The translations under genes were made by a program, and so were the position numbers. Shown here in pieces: positions 1 through 13,600 of a stretch of 64,000 nucleotides of DNA. The DNA comes from Physella acuta. Its lineage: Eukaryota; Mollusca; Gastropoda; Physidae. The stretch covers positions 1-64,000 of the forward strand of contig NW_026732537.1 in assembly GCF_028476545.1 (NCBI RefSeq), read 5' to 3'. The notes beneath the pieces were generated by a model. The model made no database searches. It was not told the origin of the DNA and worked only from the letters and a program-made list of their open reading frames with translations. How positions within the stretch are numbered: position 1 is the stretch's first letter; each line of letters opens with the position of its first letter.

Positions 1-102
1 ATTTTTCAACAATTGCTGTAAGTTACAATTGTACAGTAGTTTTCGAGCTTTTATTTAACTCACTTCTTCTGTCTGTCTGTCTGACTGTCCAGAAGTCTAG
101 AT

Positions 103-1689
<1,587 letters not shown>

Positions 1690-1959
1690 GTCTAGATCGA
1701 AACGTGAAGTGTGAAATTGCAGGCAGTTCTAATTGACATACGGGTACATGGGTCAAGACATGAAGACAATGCATTATGACATTAAATTTGACTTGATTGG
1801 ATGCCTACTTAATTTTTTATGAATTAATTAAAATTTGGACCGAATTAGTAGGCAGTTCTATCCACACGCGTCATCACGGCCGTCTTGGGCGTGGAGCGAT
1901 GGGGGGGGGGGGGGAGTCTCTACGACAAAGCGCGTCATCACGTTCAATAGGCGCGCAAT

Positions 1960-2012
1960 GGTTTTTAGTCGGGTCAGCAGTCTAGTTCTTTACCACTAGA
2001 CTATCCCATACT
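1960..2012 (-). repeat. tRNA-derived SINE head, fragment
   Basis: The reverse complement reads like the start of the SINE family at 43220 and 48762: a box A-like TAGTCTAGTGGTAAAG followed by GACTGCTGACCCGA. Only the 5' part is recognisable. Box B and body are not seen. Confidence 0.45.
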
Positions 2013-2087
2013 TTACTAAATTAAAAAGCTTGTAAAAAAAAAAATTAAAAAAAAAAACGTTTTAAACAAGCTTCTATGTAATAATGC

Positions 2088-2364
2088 ACTAAAAAGTAGA
2101 AAATAAATTATACACTGCTATTTAAATAACTATAAAGAAAAGCTTGGGTCTCTTCCAAAATATTAGACACTACTATTTAAATTACTATAAAGCGTGGGTC
2201 TCTAGTCTCTTCCTAAATATTAGTAAAGGTATCCAAAAAATACTAAAGTGACCTACGCTTTTCTTTATAGTAATTTAAATAGTGTCTAATATTTAGGAAG
2301 AGACCCACGCTTTTCTTTATAGTTATTTAAATAGTAGTGTATAATTTATTTTCTACTTTTTATT
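2088..2364. mobile_element. Foldback MITE (long inverted repeat)
   Basis: The two halves are largely reverse complements of each other. The outer ends are ACTAAAAAGTAGAAAATAAA and its complement. The ends match the motif inside the palindromes at 40446 and 41377, so these form one foldback family. No coding capacity. Confidence 0.75.
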
Positions 2365-2516
2365 TCTGAATGGCTTTATCTTTGGTAGGTCAAATTAATA
2401 ACAATCTACATATTCTTGAGTATAAACTAACCTTACATTTTTTAACTTCATTAATTTAAAAAAAAAAAACATTTGGGCTTGTGTTTAAATTAAAACTCGT
2501 TATCATACAAGTTTAT

Positions 2517-2785
2517 ATTTTATTTTGCGTTTTTTAAAACGGTTTTAACAAATTGTAATAGGAATTGATCAAAATACTCTGTTAACAGAGTTCTGACAAG
2601 GTTTTGAAAAAAATATAGATGTTTTAAGAAAAATTCACAGCAATTTTTAGGGGGGGGGGGGGGTTATGCTGAGGTGTGACGTCATTTTAGGGGGGGGTCT
2701 GGCTTTGTGACGACGTGTGATGGGCAGGGGGGAAGAGGAGGTAAAAATCTTCCAAGAAAGCGTGACGTCGTTTATGGATGACCCC
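2517..2785 (-). mobile_element. PIF/Harbinger-like MITE, one end missing or diverged
   Basis: The right end reads GACGTCGTTTATGGATGACC and is followed by TAA. The interior from about 2517 matches the element at 38105-38473 in opposite orientation, including the segment AATAGGAATTGATCAAAATA. The partner end was not found. A TAA 3-bp target site fits PIF/Harbinger, but the superfamily assignment is inference. Confidence 0.55.
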
Positions 2786-2789
2786 TAAG

Positions 2790-4160
2790 GCCGATTTAGT
2801 CAAACAGAAATGAAAAGGCTACAAGAATTGTCACAATCGATTAAAAAAATCAACTGATGCTTTAAGATTAATTATACCATTACCATAGATCATATTAAAA
2901 ATTGAAGTTTATTTTTATAGAAAAACAATTTCTCATACATTTACATTTTTCTATGCAACAGTAAAATACAGTAAAGCTAAATTTCCAACACTTTTTACCA
3001 GTAAGGGAAATAACACAAAAAAATCCACCGGATCATTTGGATTATATCCCTTATTGTGTTCTGGAAAGAAATTGGGAATATTCTATAGACAGACTAAGAA
3101 AAATAGGAAGATATTTATTGCATCCGTTGACCAATAATTTGCCTTTAATTTTAATTGCAAGAAATCAGTGTAATAAATACAAACCCAAACACTAATGCAG
3201 AAATTCTTCCATGGCATCTCTTCACCCTAAAGAAATTGAATTTATATGGAAAACAAAAGTCTGTAAAACACTGCGCTAATGTATTAATATTCTTGAACCC
3301 TCAGTCAAAATATTTTACAAATTTACTTAAGCTTCGCAAAAATAAAATCAAGAAAAAAATATGCATAAGAACTTTTTATTTGACAATGATTTACAACTAT
3401 TCCAGTAAATATTTTCACATGGGTTATTCTCTTGACATGGGTTATTCTCTTTGGCAAATATTTTAAATGAATAACTACCCTGAAAGCAGTAATATAATTG
3501 AAATAAAATCCATACATTATGCCAAGAGTCATAGCATTTAGCTCAAATGTTTCCTGATTTTAGAAAGATTTGCTTTTTAGTTATTTTTACTTCTGACAAA
3601 TATAAAGAAACGCTCTAATAATATTATAAAAAATAAAATATACATAAAACATGCATATTAAAGGATAAAAAAATATCGTAAATTAAAAATTAATTGGTGC
3701 TAATTTATATAAAAGATGATTCCATTAAACGATTCAAAGTAAATATAACGTGTTTTACATCTGAGAAATGTAGGGCTAGCTAAAACAAAGGAATAAACAA
3801 TTTCTTCGACAATACATCATGAGGCGGTTAAAACCAATGCAGTTTTATGTTAAAGGAAATCTACACCTACAACTTAGATTTGATAAGGGTGCCCTACCCT
3901 TGCTTTTTTTTTACACGTTACCACACGAAAATTTAAAAAATATTCTCTCAGGGGAAGAGATTTAAAAATATTAAATATTCAAGAATTAAATGCATGGCCA
4001 CTTAGCATAGAATCAACAAATATATTTATCAAATGTACATTTAAAAACAGCTCTATTTACAAGCAGTATCAGATTCATGTGTTTATCCTCCGATACCTGA
4101 ACACCAAGCTAACAAAACAAGTTGTGATGTTCTGGTTTGAGGCTAGACAAGCCTAGCAGT
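2790..4160. other. AT-rich intergenic sequence, no gene seen
   Basis: Very AT-rich with short chance frames. No splice-consistent coding exon or family motif was recognised. It lies 3' of the first Reeler gene and may contain its 3' UTR, but no clear nearby polyadenylation signal was found. Confidence 0.5.
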
Positions 4161-4165
4161 GATGG

Positions 4166-4280
4166 TTAGGACAGCCAGCAGTATAAAGATGGAACTATAG
4201 CCACACCTGAACCCACAACATTGACAACACTTGATCTGACATCCATGAAGAATTCATTGTATTCTTTGACAACTGTGGCT
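4166..4280 (-). CDS. Reeler gene A, coding exon 4 with stop
   Basis: Encodes RATVVKEYNEFFMDV through to the TAA at 4168-4166. The acceptor is CTTTCCACAG. The tail VAIVPSLYCWLS is shorter than the tail of gene B. Confidence 0.8.
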
Positions 4281-4454
4281 CTGTGGAAAGAAAGTGGACA
4301 TTTGACATTTTGACATGGACATTTGACAAGTTTAAGTTTCTTAATAGGGTTTCTTTCAAACACTTTGAGGTAGGGGTTCAGAAATATTTCCCTGTGGGGT
4401 GGGGCTATAATTAAAGTTATTTTTAAAATTTAATATTTTCCTATTTTGTCAGTG

Positions 4455-4485
<31 letters not shown>

Positions 4486-6846
4486 ACTCTCCCTGTCCCA
4501 GGTAAGATGCTTGAAAAAAAACATTACTTTATTACTGTAAATCCCTAAAAATTTCTGTCAAAAATCACTACTTGAATTATGGCCCAGAGATTCCTAGTTT
4601 AGCTACAGACTTCCAGCTCTCATGACTCAGTGGAGGGATATGGTCAAATATCAGAGCACAGGTCTGATTTTTTCAGTACCTCTACATGCAACTTGTGAGA
4701 CTACTCAGCTTAAAAGGATACCCGACTGGTCAGAAACAAACCTGCTGGTGTAATCTTGACCTGATGGTACATCTACCACAAAGTCAAGCATACCAGAGAG
4801 CAACATTCCCTCTAAGGGGAAAAGTGTGCAACTTTTGTGCGCTGTGTTCTAAAAGTCTTGTACAAGAATATAAGTATTTTACAAAATGACTGCTGCAGGT
4901 TTAAAATTACTGCATGGCCGTGCAACTGCACAGCTTAGAGGGAACACTGTCAGAGAGTACTATAACCATTACAGACAGTTGCTCAAGCCCTTGGAAGGAT
5001 TTGAACTAGGAACTAGAATGGTAGGCAACTAACATTTTATCTCAACATTTTGAACCTAGATCTAGCTGGTAATTGGTTCTTACCTGAATTCCAAGTTGTC
5101 AATGGGGTTTTTTGGTGCAGTCCAGTAGACTGTCTTGTTGGTCCACTGCTTGTGGACTTTATGGGTGAGGCCACCAGAGTTCTGATACAAGACATTAATA
5201 TTTTTTTTTTACCAAGCTAAATTGCAAACACTACAGTCTATACTGCTCATGAGCATTGAGCGTACATGTCACATGTCTATAGCTAATATTTAACACTTTT
5301 TAGTGTAGGCATAGTTATTTGTTAATCTCTAAAAGTATAAAACACTGCTCTGCAGTAGGGGTCTATTGTCTGTTCTGAATAAAGCTGACTAAACTTAATT
5401 TTAGTCATTTTGGTTACTTTAATAATACTTTCCTTAGTGCTATATTAAAACTAAAACAACTTTAGAATATAGCCCTTATATTTCTGCACAGTTGTCCAAT
5501 CCAAACTTACACAAATGGTTTTAGTTTCATCATCAGCCGTGAAGGTTCCATACTGGACTTGGTCGCTGATGTTGGTCTGGCCAGCCATCCGTACCTGGAG
5601 TGAGAACCCCTGGAAGTAGTGCTGGTCAGCTTTGATCATCACTGAAATTACAAGGAAAATGTCAGCTTTGATCACTGAAATTACAAGGGAAAAGGTCAGC
5701 TTTGATCACTGAAATTACAAGGGAAAATGTCAGCTTTGATCACTGAAATTACAAGGGAAAATGTCAGCTTTGATCACTGAAATTACAAGGGAAAATGTCA
5801 GCTTTGATCACTGAAATTACAAGGGAAAAGGTCAGCTTTGATCACTGAAATTACAAGGGAAAATGTCAGCTTTGATCATTGAAATTACAAGGGAAAAAGC
5901 TTTGATCACTGAAATTACAAGGGTCAGCTTTGATCACTGAAATTACAAGGGAAAAGTCAGCTTTGATGATCACTGAAATTACAAGGGAAAAGTCAGCTTT
6001 GATCATTGAAATTACAAGGGAAAAGTCAGCTTTGATCATTGAAATTACAAGGGAAAAGTCAGCTTTGATCATTGAAATTACAAGGGAAAAGTCAGCTTTG
6101 ATCACTGAAATTATAATTCAAGGGTTTAGGCATGTCTAAGTTACAAAAAATGCCAAAGTGGTCTGAGGTCTACAAATCTTCCTTTGGGCTTAAAAATTAG
6201 TGTTACAGAAATATGACGGTAAGGGAATTGAAGAGGTATAACCTAGGGGTAATTGGAAAGGTTAATCTTCGGTAAGGTGCAAGCTAAAAAATAAAATAAA
6301 ATATAGCCATATTGATAGAGCGAGAGAAATGGATTTCGATTTTGGGACAAGCTATATGAAGTATAACGGTAGTAGTTTCAATGACAAATGGTTGCTAGTT
6401 TCATGAATGGTCAATTGAATATATTAGGAGTAGTCATCCTCCCTCCTCCCCCCCCCCTCAATAATCTGTGGTCCTATTCAATCATGTGATTTAGACAGGT
6501 CAGAAGAAAACGTTCTACAAATAATGTAGAGAAAAAACAAATCTTCAAATCACCCAATCCAGGAAATGGAGCAAACCATCCTGTGCACCCCTCCTACTTC
6601 CACATTTGACCTACCTTCTACTTGACTCTCGGCTGTGATGGTCCCACTGAGAACATGGATGCTGAAGTATGGGGTCCCTCCCAAAGGTTCTTGCAGGGGT
6701 GATGACCAATTCCCCTTCACCACGTGATGCCCGGGTCGCATGGCTGCACACGACTCCTCTGGCGCCCCACCAGAGTAGGCCTCCACCATCAAGTTCAGTG
6801 CGATGGTGTGGCAGACGATAAAAGCAACGAATCTGAGAGAAGCCAT
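4166..6846 (-). CDS. Reeler-domain secreted/GPI-anchored protein A (191 aa, 4 coding exons)
   Basis: Exons are 6846-6615, 5641-5511, 5181-5084 and 4280-4166, with GT-AG junctions and phases 1, 0 and 2. Residues 1-23 form a signal peptide ending VEA before YSGGAPEESC, the start of a Reeler domain of the kind found in reelin N-termini and insect putative defence proteins. Reeler landmarks follow: GHHVVKGN, FQGFSLQVR, WTAPKN and RATVVKEYNEFF. The start ATG sits two bases after a good acceptor (TTTACATCGACAG), so an upstream non-coding exon is expected. The family is linked to secreted immune or adhesion proteins, but no specific function can be assigned here. The C-terminus is short and weakly hydrophobic (see finding on its alternative frame). 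The intron 1 acceptor is embedded in a 33-bp minisatellite. Confidence 0.85.
4457..4485. repeat. C homopolymer of about 29 bp
   Basis: An uninterrupted C run upstream of the last exon of gene A (intron 3). It is a G run on the transcribed-RNA strand. Confidence 0.9.
4801..4949 (-). mobile_element. Short hAT-like MITE (GTTCCCTCTAA family)
   Basis: The ends are CAACATTCCCTCTAAG and CTTAGAGGGAACACTG. Near-perfect 8-bp duplications (CCAGAGAG / TCAGAGAG) flank it at 4793-4800 and 4950-4957. A second copy lies at 46079-46239. It is in intron 3 of Reeler gene A. Confidence 0.75.
5084..5181 (-). CDS. Reeler gene A, coding exon 3
   Basis: 98 bp encoding NSGGLTHKVHKQW to NLEF. The acceptor is CTTGTATCAG and the donor is TTCAG|GTAAGA. 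Same length and phase as exon 3 of gene B. Confidence 0.85.
5511..5641 (-). CDS. Reeler gene A, coding exon 2
   Basis: Encodes MIKADQHYFQGFSLQVR to TKTIC. The acceptor is TTGTAATTTCAG and the donor is TTTGT|GTAAGT. The acceptor is the exon-proximal member of a long array of near-identical acceptors. Confidence 0.85.
5642..6113 (-). repeat. 33-34 bp minisatellite carrying the splice acceptor of Reeler gene A exon 2
   Basis: About 14 units. On the minus strand each contains the intron end CTTGTAATTTCAG followed by exon-like TGATCAAAGCTGAC, matching the true acceptor and first exon bases at 5641. Units nearest the exon are mostly 34 bp (out of frame). Distal ones are 33 bp and stay open as an 11-residue repeat (IKADFSLVIS plus one). 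Confidence 0.92.
6615..6846 (-). CDS. Reeler gene A, coding exon 1
   Basis: Encodes the signal peptide and the N-terminal half of the Reeler domain (MASLRFVAF to SQVE). The donor is GAAG|GTAGGT, and the exon ends in phase 1. Confidence 0.85.
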
Positions 6847-7034
6847 TTCTGTCGATGTAAACATTTAGTATGCGATTAGAAAAAAAAAATGTTACAACTT
6901 TCGGTTTTGGACAAGGATACGAATACAAGGGGAAAATGGCAGAGTAACGCGAGTAGGCACTGCTAGAAACACTACAACACTCATGACTACGCTTTTTCTA
7001 GCTACGCATAACATTCAACAATAACACACATGCC

Positions 7035-7267
7035 CAGAGGCGTAGCGAGGGGGGGGGGGTGCGGACCGCACCGGGTGACACCATTTAGGGGGGGCGACAC
7101 CAAGGCAAAAAGTAGCAAAATATAGAGAAAACTTGAGGGGGGGGGGGTGCAAATCGAAAGTTGGGGGGGGGGTGCAAATCGAAAACTTGAAAGTTTGTCG
7201 CTATGCCTCTGGGGGGTGACAACATTAAGCGCCGCACCGAGTGACACCCGACCTCGCTACGCCACTG
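7035..7267. mobile_element. hAT-like MITE (GGCGTAGCGA family)
   Basis: The ends are CAGAGGCGTAGCGAGG and the complementary CTCGCTACGCCACTG. A perfect 8-bp duplication, CACATGCC, lies at 7027-7034 and 7268-7275. The interior has runs of G. Relatives are at 22202, 32090 and, less closely, 46972. Confidence 0.85.
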
Positions 7268-8930
7268 CACATGCCTCATATGTTTTGAAAAGTTCATTGA
7301 CAAAGAATATGAGAAATAAACATTACTGATGTGTGTGTGTGTGGGGGGGGGGGGGTAATATGTGTTTATGATGATGTTGAGCATCGCCTTAGGGACTCAG
7401 CTACCAAAATTTGCAGTTTCCGCTAATAACAATATACACAAACTGGTACCAGAGATTAAAATTCAAGCTGGTTATATATGAAATAGTTATCAATGCATAT
7501 TTCTAAAGGCTTTGTAGCTGGTACTAAGTTTAATAGGTAACTTTTCTTTCTTGGGCCCCACAAGGCTGTGGAGGGGGGGGGTCTGGTTTACGGACCCCAT
7601 TTTACTCCTGGAATTTTTCCCTGCGGCCTTACTTAGTGGAGGAGGGGGGAAGAGGGTCAGATTTACGGACCCATTCGGCCCCTCTCAACTTGCTGTCCAA
7701 GCCTTGCGACTTAAGTTTCACGGCAAAATCACCCAGCCGTCTTTCAAGTTGGCTGTTGCAGCCAGAATAGTGCATGTTCCCAGATTTTATCTGCATACAT
7801 ACTGATACGTTTACATATTAACTTATCTACATTCGGAATTTTCAGTCGAATTTTTAAAAAAAATATTTTTTTAAATCTGTGTGAACCAAGACGTGGCTGC
7901 TACTAAACTAGGTCAAGTTTGAGAGGGTTGGCCCCCACCCCTCCCGGTGGTACAAAAGCCACGCATTGAACAGTGTACTGTAAGCAAATAGTCTACTATA
8001 CAAGGATCTTCAATGCTGGATTTATTTAGGTCAGGTGTTCCGGTTTGGGAAAGGTGGTACATACAGACCAGAATGTGACGACACTTAAATTTTAAAACGC
8101 TAGAAATTTAGTTTTTTCTCGTTTTTTAAAGTCGAAAGTAAAAGTGCAAAACCGTTCCAATTTAAATATGTGCATTTAGTAAAAAAAAAAACGCGCACAA
8201 TCCATAGATTTTTTTACTTTATATGGAGGGCTGGTTAAGAATGTTAAAATATTGATCCTAAATGTAACCCTAACCTTAACTTGTGACTTCCTGCTCAGAA
8301 TTATAAGCCAAACAGACCTAACTGAATAAGAGCATGATTACGGTTTTTAATACTAGCTACACGGTAGTAGTGATATCTAGCCGGCCCTTGAGCTCACGCA
8401 ACAAATATGACATTACTGCTTTATTTCCATTTGCCCGTTAGTTACAAATATAACTTAATTTTTTATAGCCGATAGCTTTTTCTTTTCCGAAAAGCTGAAA
8501 ATGTCCAGTAAAATGGGACGTGCTTAGCGTTATTTGAAAAGTAACCGGCTGGCGGTCTTGCAAAAATGTACATTACTTTGCTCAACTTCACGCCCAATCA
8601 TTGTATGCAAAACAACGAATGACGAACAATCGTACAATTAACATCACATTTGCTTGACTAAATTTGTGGTCTAAATGTTAGGCTGAACTACTAAACACAG
8701 TTGAGTATTTAAAACACTCTAGAAATCCAAACAATAGGTAGATCTATATAGATTCTAAATACAATAGCCCAATAAATTTTTTTATGAAGTTAAAGAAGGT
8801 ATATTCATGAGTTAGGATCTTTTTCGGTTTTCTAAAATTAATTAAAAAAAAAAACCGGGAAAATAAAACACGATAAAGGCTTAAAGATTAAAGAATTTTG
8901 TTGTTAAAATATGGCAAGAAATGTCCAAGC
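7268..8930. other. Intergenic or 5' intron sequence, no coding exon seen
   Basis: Contains homopolymer and GT tracts (7330-7354) and AT-rich unique sequence. No conserved coding segment was recognised. Confidence 0.5.
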
Positions 8931-8935
8931 CTCAC

Positions 8936-9060
8936 CTGTATCTTCCGTGGCCACTGGTTGAATGATTCCTACAGGTGGATGGTGGCAGGACGCTCAGGTG
9001 TGTTGGTGACGTGTAGCGCGCTCCAAAACTTTCAGGTTAACCAAGATGTCTACCATGGTC
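8936..9060 (-). other. Candidate 5' untranslated exon of Reeler gene A
   Basis: Coding exon 1 of gene A has an acceptor two bases before its ATG, so a leader exon must lie upstream. The best nearby donor is AGATACAG|GTGAGG, with the exon ending at 8936. The segment behind it is moderately GC-rich and lacks obvious repeats. The upstream boundary is a guess. Confidence 0.3.
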
Positions 9061-9936
9061 CCCCCCCCCACCACTCCCCCAACCCAGGCTTGAACACTTG
9101 TCACAAAAGAAAACACCCCGCGACACCCCATCTACCCCCACCCCCCTCCTCGTGCAACTGATCTCACGCATAGGAGGTCAAGCTTGTTTTGTTACGCCTG
9201 GGTCGTAGGACCTGATTACAATTCATCATGGGGGTGTGGTGTTGGTGGGGGGAGGGGGGAATGGAAGGGGAGGTACTCCTTCAAGACTAGATGTGTGTGT
9301 GTGTATGTTTGTTGACCGTTGACGACAAAGGAAAGTGGGGGAGAGGCTTTGTATAAACTGTCTCACCATTCTAGCCTTAGTTCCTCCTTATCGCTCAACA
9401 CATTCGTCAACAACACACATTTTTGTATTATGTTTTGAATATTTATTTTCATAATGAGGCACATTCGAAACGATAAAATAATTTTAATTAAATTATTAGA
9501 AGCTTACACGATACGCAACAAAATTATTTAAAGAAACACATTTCTATAGAGTAATGTGAAAAAAAGGGACAATAATATTTTGACAAAAAAAAGTGTGATG
9601 TAGATCTTGAAAAGATTGGCGTTTAACAAATAAGCAATTCAGCGGCAACCCTAGTAGGTTTATAGCGTCACACCTAGTAGGTTAATAGCCTCAAACCTAG
9701 TAGGTTTATAGTGGCAACAAGTGAAGGAATGCAATTATTAGATAACAAATTAATAAATTGAGGAAGATCAAAATAGACAAAATAAAAAATGAAACAGAGT
9801 GCAATTGGTCCGTTAATTGAAGCGAGTTAGTGAAGCCTTAGAAATCAGGAACAATGGCATTAAACTTAAACAAAACCGCGTCACAATTTGTGAAAAAGTC
9901 ACAATTGCTTTACAATGTTTTCATACCACTACAAAT

Positions 9937-10168
9937 CAGAGTTTCTTTCAGGCATCTCTTCGGGGTGGGGGCTAAGCCCCCCCCCCCCCCCCGAAATTTT
10001 TTTACTGCCCCCCGAACGAAATGAAATTTATATAATTTATATAGAAATTAAATACTTTTAACAGTGTCCGCCCCCCCCCCCCGAAGAAAGTCTACCGCCC
10101 CCCCCCCCCCCAAAAAATTTCAAGTGCCCCCCCCCCCCCCCGGAGAAAAAAGACTGGAAGAAACACTG
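9937..10168. mobile_element. hAT-like MITE with homopolymer C blocks (GTTTCTTCCAG family)
   Basis: The ends are CAGAGTTTCTTTCAGGC and GACTGGAAGAAACACTG. A perfect 8-bp duplication, CTACAAAT, lies at 9929-9936 and 10169-10176. The interior has several C runs separated by short conserved spacers such as CGAACGAAATGAAATTTATA. A sister copy is at 33295-33513 and related sequence makes up the 18.5-21.7 kb array. Confidence 0.88.
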
Positions 10169-10504
10169 CTACAAATCACATTGCTAAATGTAGTCACTTT
10201 TATACAAAACAAAGATTGTTACATGTTTAAATATACTAACATACAACAATTAGTTATAGCTTGTATGTTACAAATAATAGTATACATTATAATCTTCTAT
10301 TTCAAGATTATGAACATTTAAAAAAAAAGATTTATTGAAATATAATTTTAATTTACATGACATGAAGTAAACAAAGCATTTATTAAATTACAAAAAAAAT
10401 AGATTTTTAGCTCTTTCATACGGTTATTCATAACATTTTGAGTGATCTAAGACAATTAGCCAATAATGAATATTGAAGGTTTTGAAGGCGGCAAACACGA
10501 AAGG

Positions 10505-10652
10505 CTACAGGGAAAGTTTGAATATGTGAAGACAGCAGACGATCAGTAGCAGGAGTGGGGCCGGCACAACCGGCATGCCGGCACCGGTAACACTAAACAC
10601 CGGAGAGTTGACGTCAACGAAAAATTCACGGTAACCCTTGACAACAGTTGCC
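10505..10652 (-). CDS. Reeler gene B, coding exon 4 with stop
   Basis: Encodes RATVVKGYREFFVDV and the hydrophobic GPI-type tail, ending in a stop at 10505. The acceptor is CTGTTTATTTCAG. Candidate AATAAA signals (TTTATT on the plus strand) lie near 10331 and 10378. Confidence 0.85.
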
Positions 10653-13600
10653 CTGAAATAAACAGTAAACTTTTTTTTACACAGGAATTGTGAACATTTA
10701 GTGAGGTATTGTGAAGGAATATTTAAACACTGTGGGAAGGTGAATAAATAGTTGAACATTTACAGATGAAAACTGAACAAATATAAATATTTTATTAATT
10801 TTATCGAGGTCAGGGAAGTTGAAAAATTACGGACATTTCGTGCCAAAACTCGGATTTTAAAATAGACGGCGAAATGACACAGAAATTTAAATTTTCATCT
10901 GAATCTTTTATTCTAAGTAAACATCTCCATAGGACATTGACGTTATTTAGGAAACTTTTCTTTCTCAGTTTTTCGATTTAGTTTCCCCAGTTTATATCGT
11001 AGGGACTTATGGATATTGTGTTTGTTGTGTAAAATTGTCTACTGCTACTGTACATAATTCCAGTCTATCGTCTCCTGAACGTAATATAATTTGTATTGAA
11101 AATATTTAGGCTATTTTAACTTATAAATAGGATCTGTGGCATCTTCATTAAGGAGTCGTGTATTAAAAAAATATCACATTATGTGATATTGTCACATAAC
11201 CTATGAGGCTTATACCAGCATCTTGCCTCGAGTTGACAAATAGCATGATCTCCCCTGTATAAGCCTCTGCGAGCGCCCACTGCCAAATGTTGTGTGTTCA
11301 TGTACGATCCGCATCCAAACAGCCCTAGGGGACGCTACTCTACCCTTTCACCCCAACCACAATAAGGGGCCTACACTACACAATTGTCTGTCGTCTGATC
11401 GGTGTGTAGACCGACTTTTTAATGACCCGGGGATGATTCACGTGGGGTCAAGGTCAGAGCCTACCCGCTTGTTTCCGTACAACTTCCATAGTTAAAAAAA
11501 ATATTGAAAAGGAAAAATTAGATTTAATTTTCAGTGTAGTGCACTTATAATATCTTAATGTATGTGTACACTACCTCAACATTCATCTTTTTTTTTCTTT
11601 GGGTAGAATAACGATTTTGTTTAAATTTTAGTTGGCTAACACAGAGCTAACTTCAGGTTGAGAGCAGGGTGTAGTAAGTAATTTTGCGAACAGACATTTA
11701 AAAAAAAATAATTGTCAGAAGTGGGATTTGAACCCACGCCCACATTCGTGGACCAGAACACTCATTCCGCTGACAGCGTTAAGGTTATTAACCTTGAGTC
11801 TGGCGCCTTAGACCACTCGGCCATCCTGACATGACACAAGTAAAGATTATACAGGTTTTAACATCACTTTTATATCACGTTATAGCCCCTTGTATGTCCT
11901 ATAATATGCGGGTTAAAATATTTAGCTGAAGTTGTGTCTGCAGGACAAGACGTAGAGGTTTCCGCTTGATTAGCTTAATTAGACTATTATAGGTCACGTG
12001 ATGGAAACATAGCAATACACCGAGCGGTTTAATTAGTTTTAAATTTGATAATTGAATAAATTAGATGCTGGCTGTGACATATACGTCCTTTAAAATATTA
12101 GAAAGGGTTAGAATGAGTAATCCGTTAAGTGAAGCATATGAACAAAAATAAATAGAGAAATATAGAAAGAAAGATAAAGAAAGAAAAAAAGGAAGAAAAA
12201 GAAAAAAGAAAAAGAAAGAAAGAAAAAAGGAAGAAAGCACTAACCATACCTGTTGAGTTTCCACGTATGATAATACATCTAAAATGAGGTGAAGTTAATT
12301 GACGAAATCAAATCGTTAAACCATATAAGGCATCTCGTAAATGTAGCCTATGATTATTAAAACTATCTTATTATTTATCTTCTTGCACAATCATCTCAAA
12401 GCTTTCAAAAGAGTTCCAAGACCTTTTCGGTGGAGGGGTCATTTATTTCTAGTTCGGTCAATGACAAGACGTTCCTGAACTAAAGGTCAAGGTCAGTACA
12501 AGACTTACCTGAACAGAAGGTCAAGGTGAATACAAGACCTAACTTAAGGTCAGGGTGAGTAGAAGACGTACCTGACCTGAAGAGCAGGTCAGTATAAGAC
12601 TGAACTGAAGGTCAAGGTGAGTACAAGACTTACCTGAACTGAAGGTTGGACACTTCCTCATTAGGAGCGATCCAGGTCAAGGTCGTCGTGTTCCATTTAA
12701 AGTGCTTGGCGTGGGTGATGCCCTGCTCGTTCTGGGGGTAACAAAGAGACACATGAATCACAAATAAAAGCGTGTCGAGAAGAGACAAGATGTAAACAAA
12801 GACACAGCAGGAAACATTGCTTCTCACGATCAGGGGAGGTAAATATGATATTATGTAAATTAATGGTTATCGTTCTTTAAACACGATGAGTAATCCGTAG
12901 ATTACATATTTTCCGTGTTAAGTCTGTTTCACAAGCTGCGTGGAAAATAAATTATATGTTACTATTTTTTCCCCAAACATTTCACTTAACATAAGATATA
13001 TTAGAATTTATTACATTAAATTATACTGATATATGCTTGTACTCCTAGCGCATACTTAAAAAACAAAATATACGAGGTGGTGGATGAGGGGGGTGGGGGA
13101 GTGAAGAGATTCAATGTTCGGATTTCTACGATACACATTCAAATTTTCTCGCCTTGTTACCTATGGCAACAAGATGAAAACAATCGACCGTTCCGGCACT
13201 TACACACATCAACTTTGCGTCATCGTTCGTGACCTTGAACTTGCCGAACTTCCTTGCGCTGGTCAGGTTGGTTTCAACTTTGACCTCTCGCACCTGCATG
13301 GAGAAGCCCTCGAAATAGTTCTTGTCGGCGCGTATGGTCACTGGAAGAGTTCAATAAGTACATTGTCTTTTTTATTCTTCAAGCAAAGGTAAAATAAAAT
13401 AAAATAAAATCAGTCGTAAATAGTTGAATATGTACATTGTGTTATTTATTCTTCAAGCAAAGTAAAAAAAAAAAGTCTCAAATAGTTGAATAAGTACATT
13501 GTGTTATTCATTCTTCAAGCAAAGGTAAAAAAAATACAACAGTCGTAAACAGTTGAATAAGTACAAGCAATGGTAAAAAAAAACAGTCTCAAAATAGGAA

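Noticed and set aside
3155-3466. 103-codon plus frame in AT-rich sequence
   Set aside because: Composition matches its surroundings; no start context, domain or splice support.
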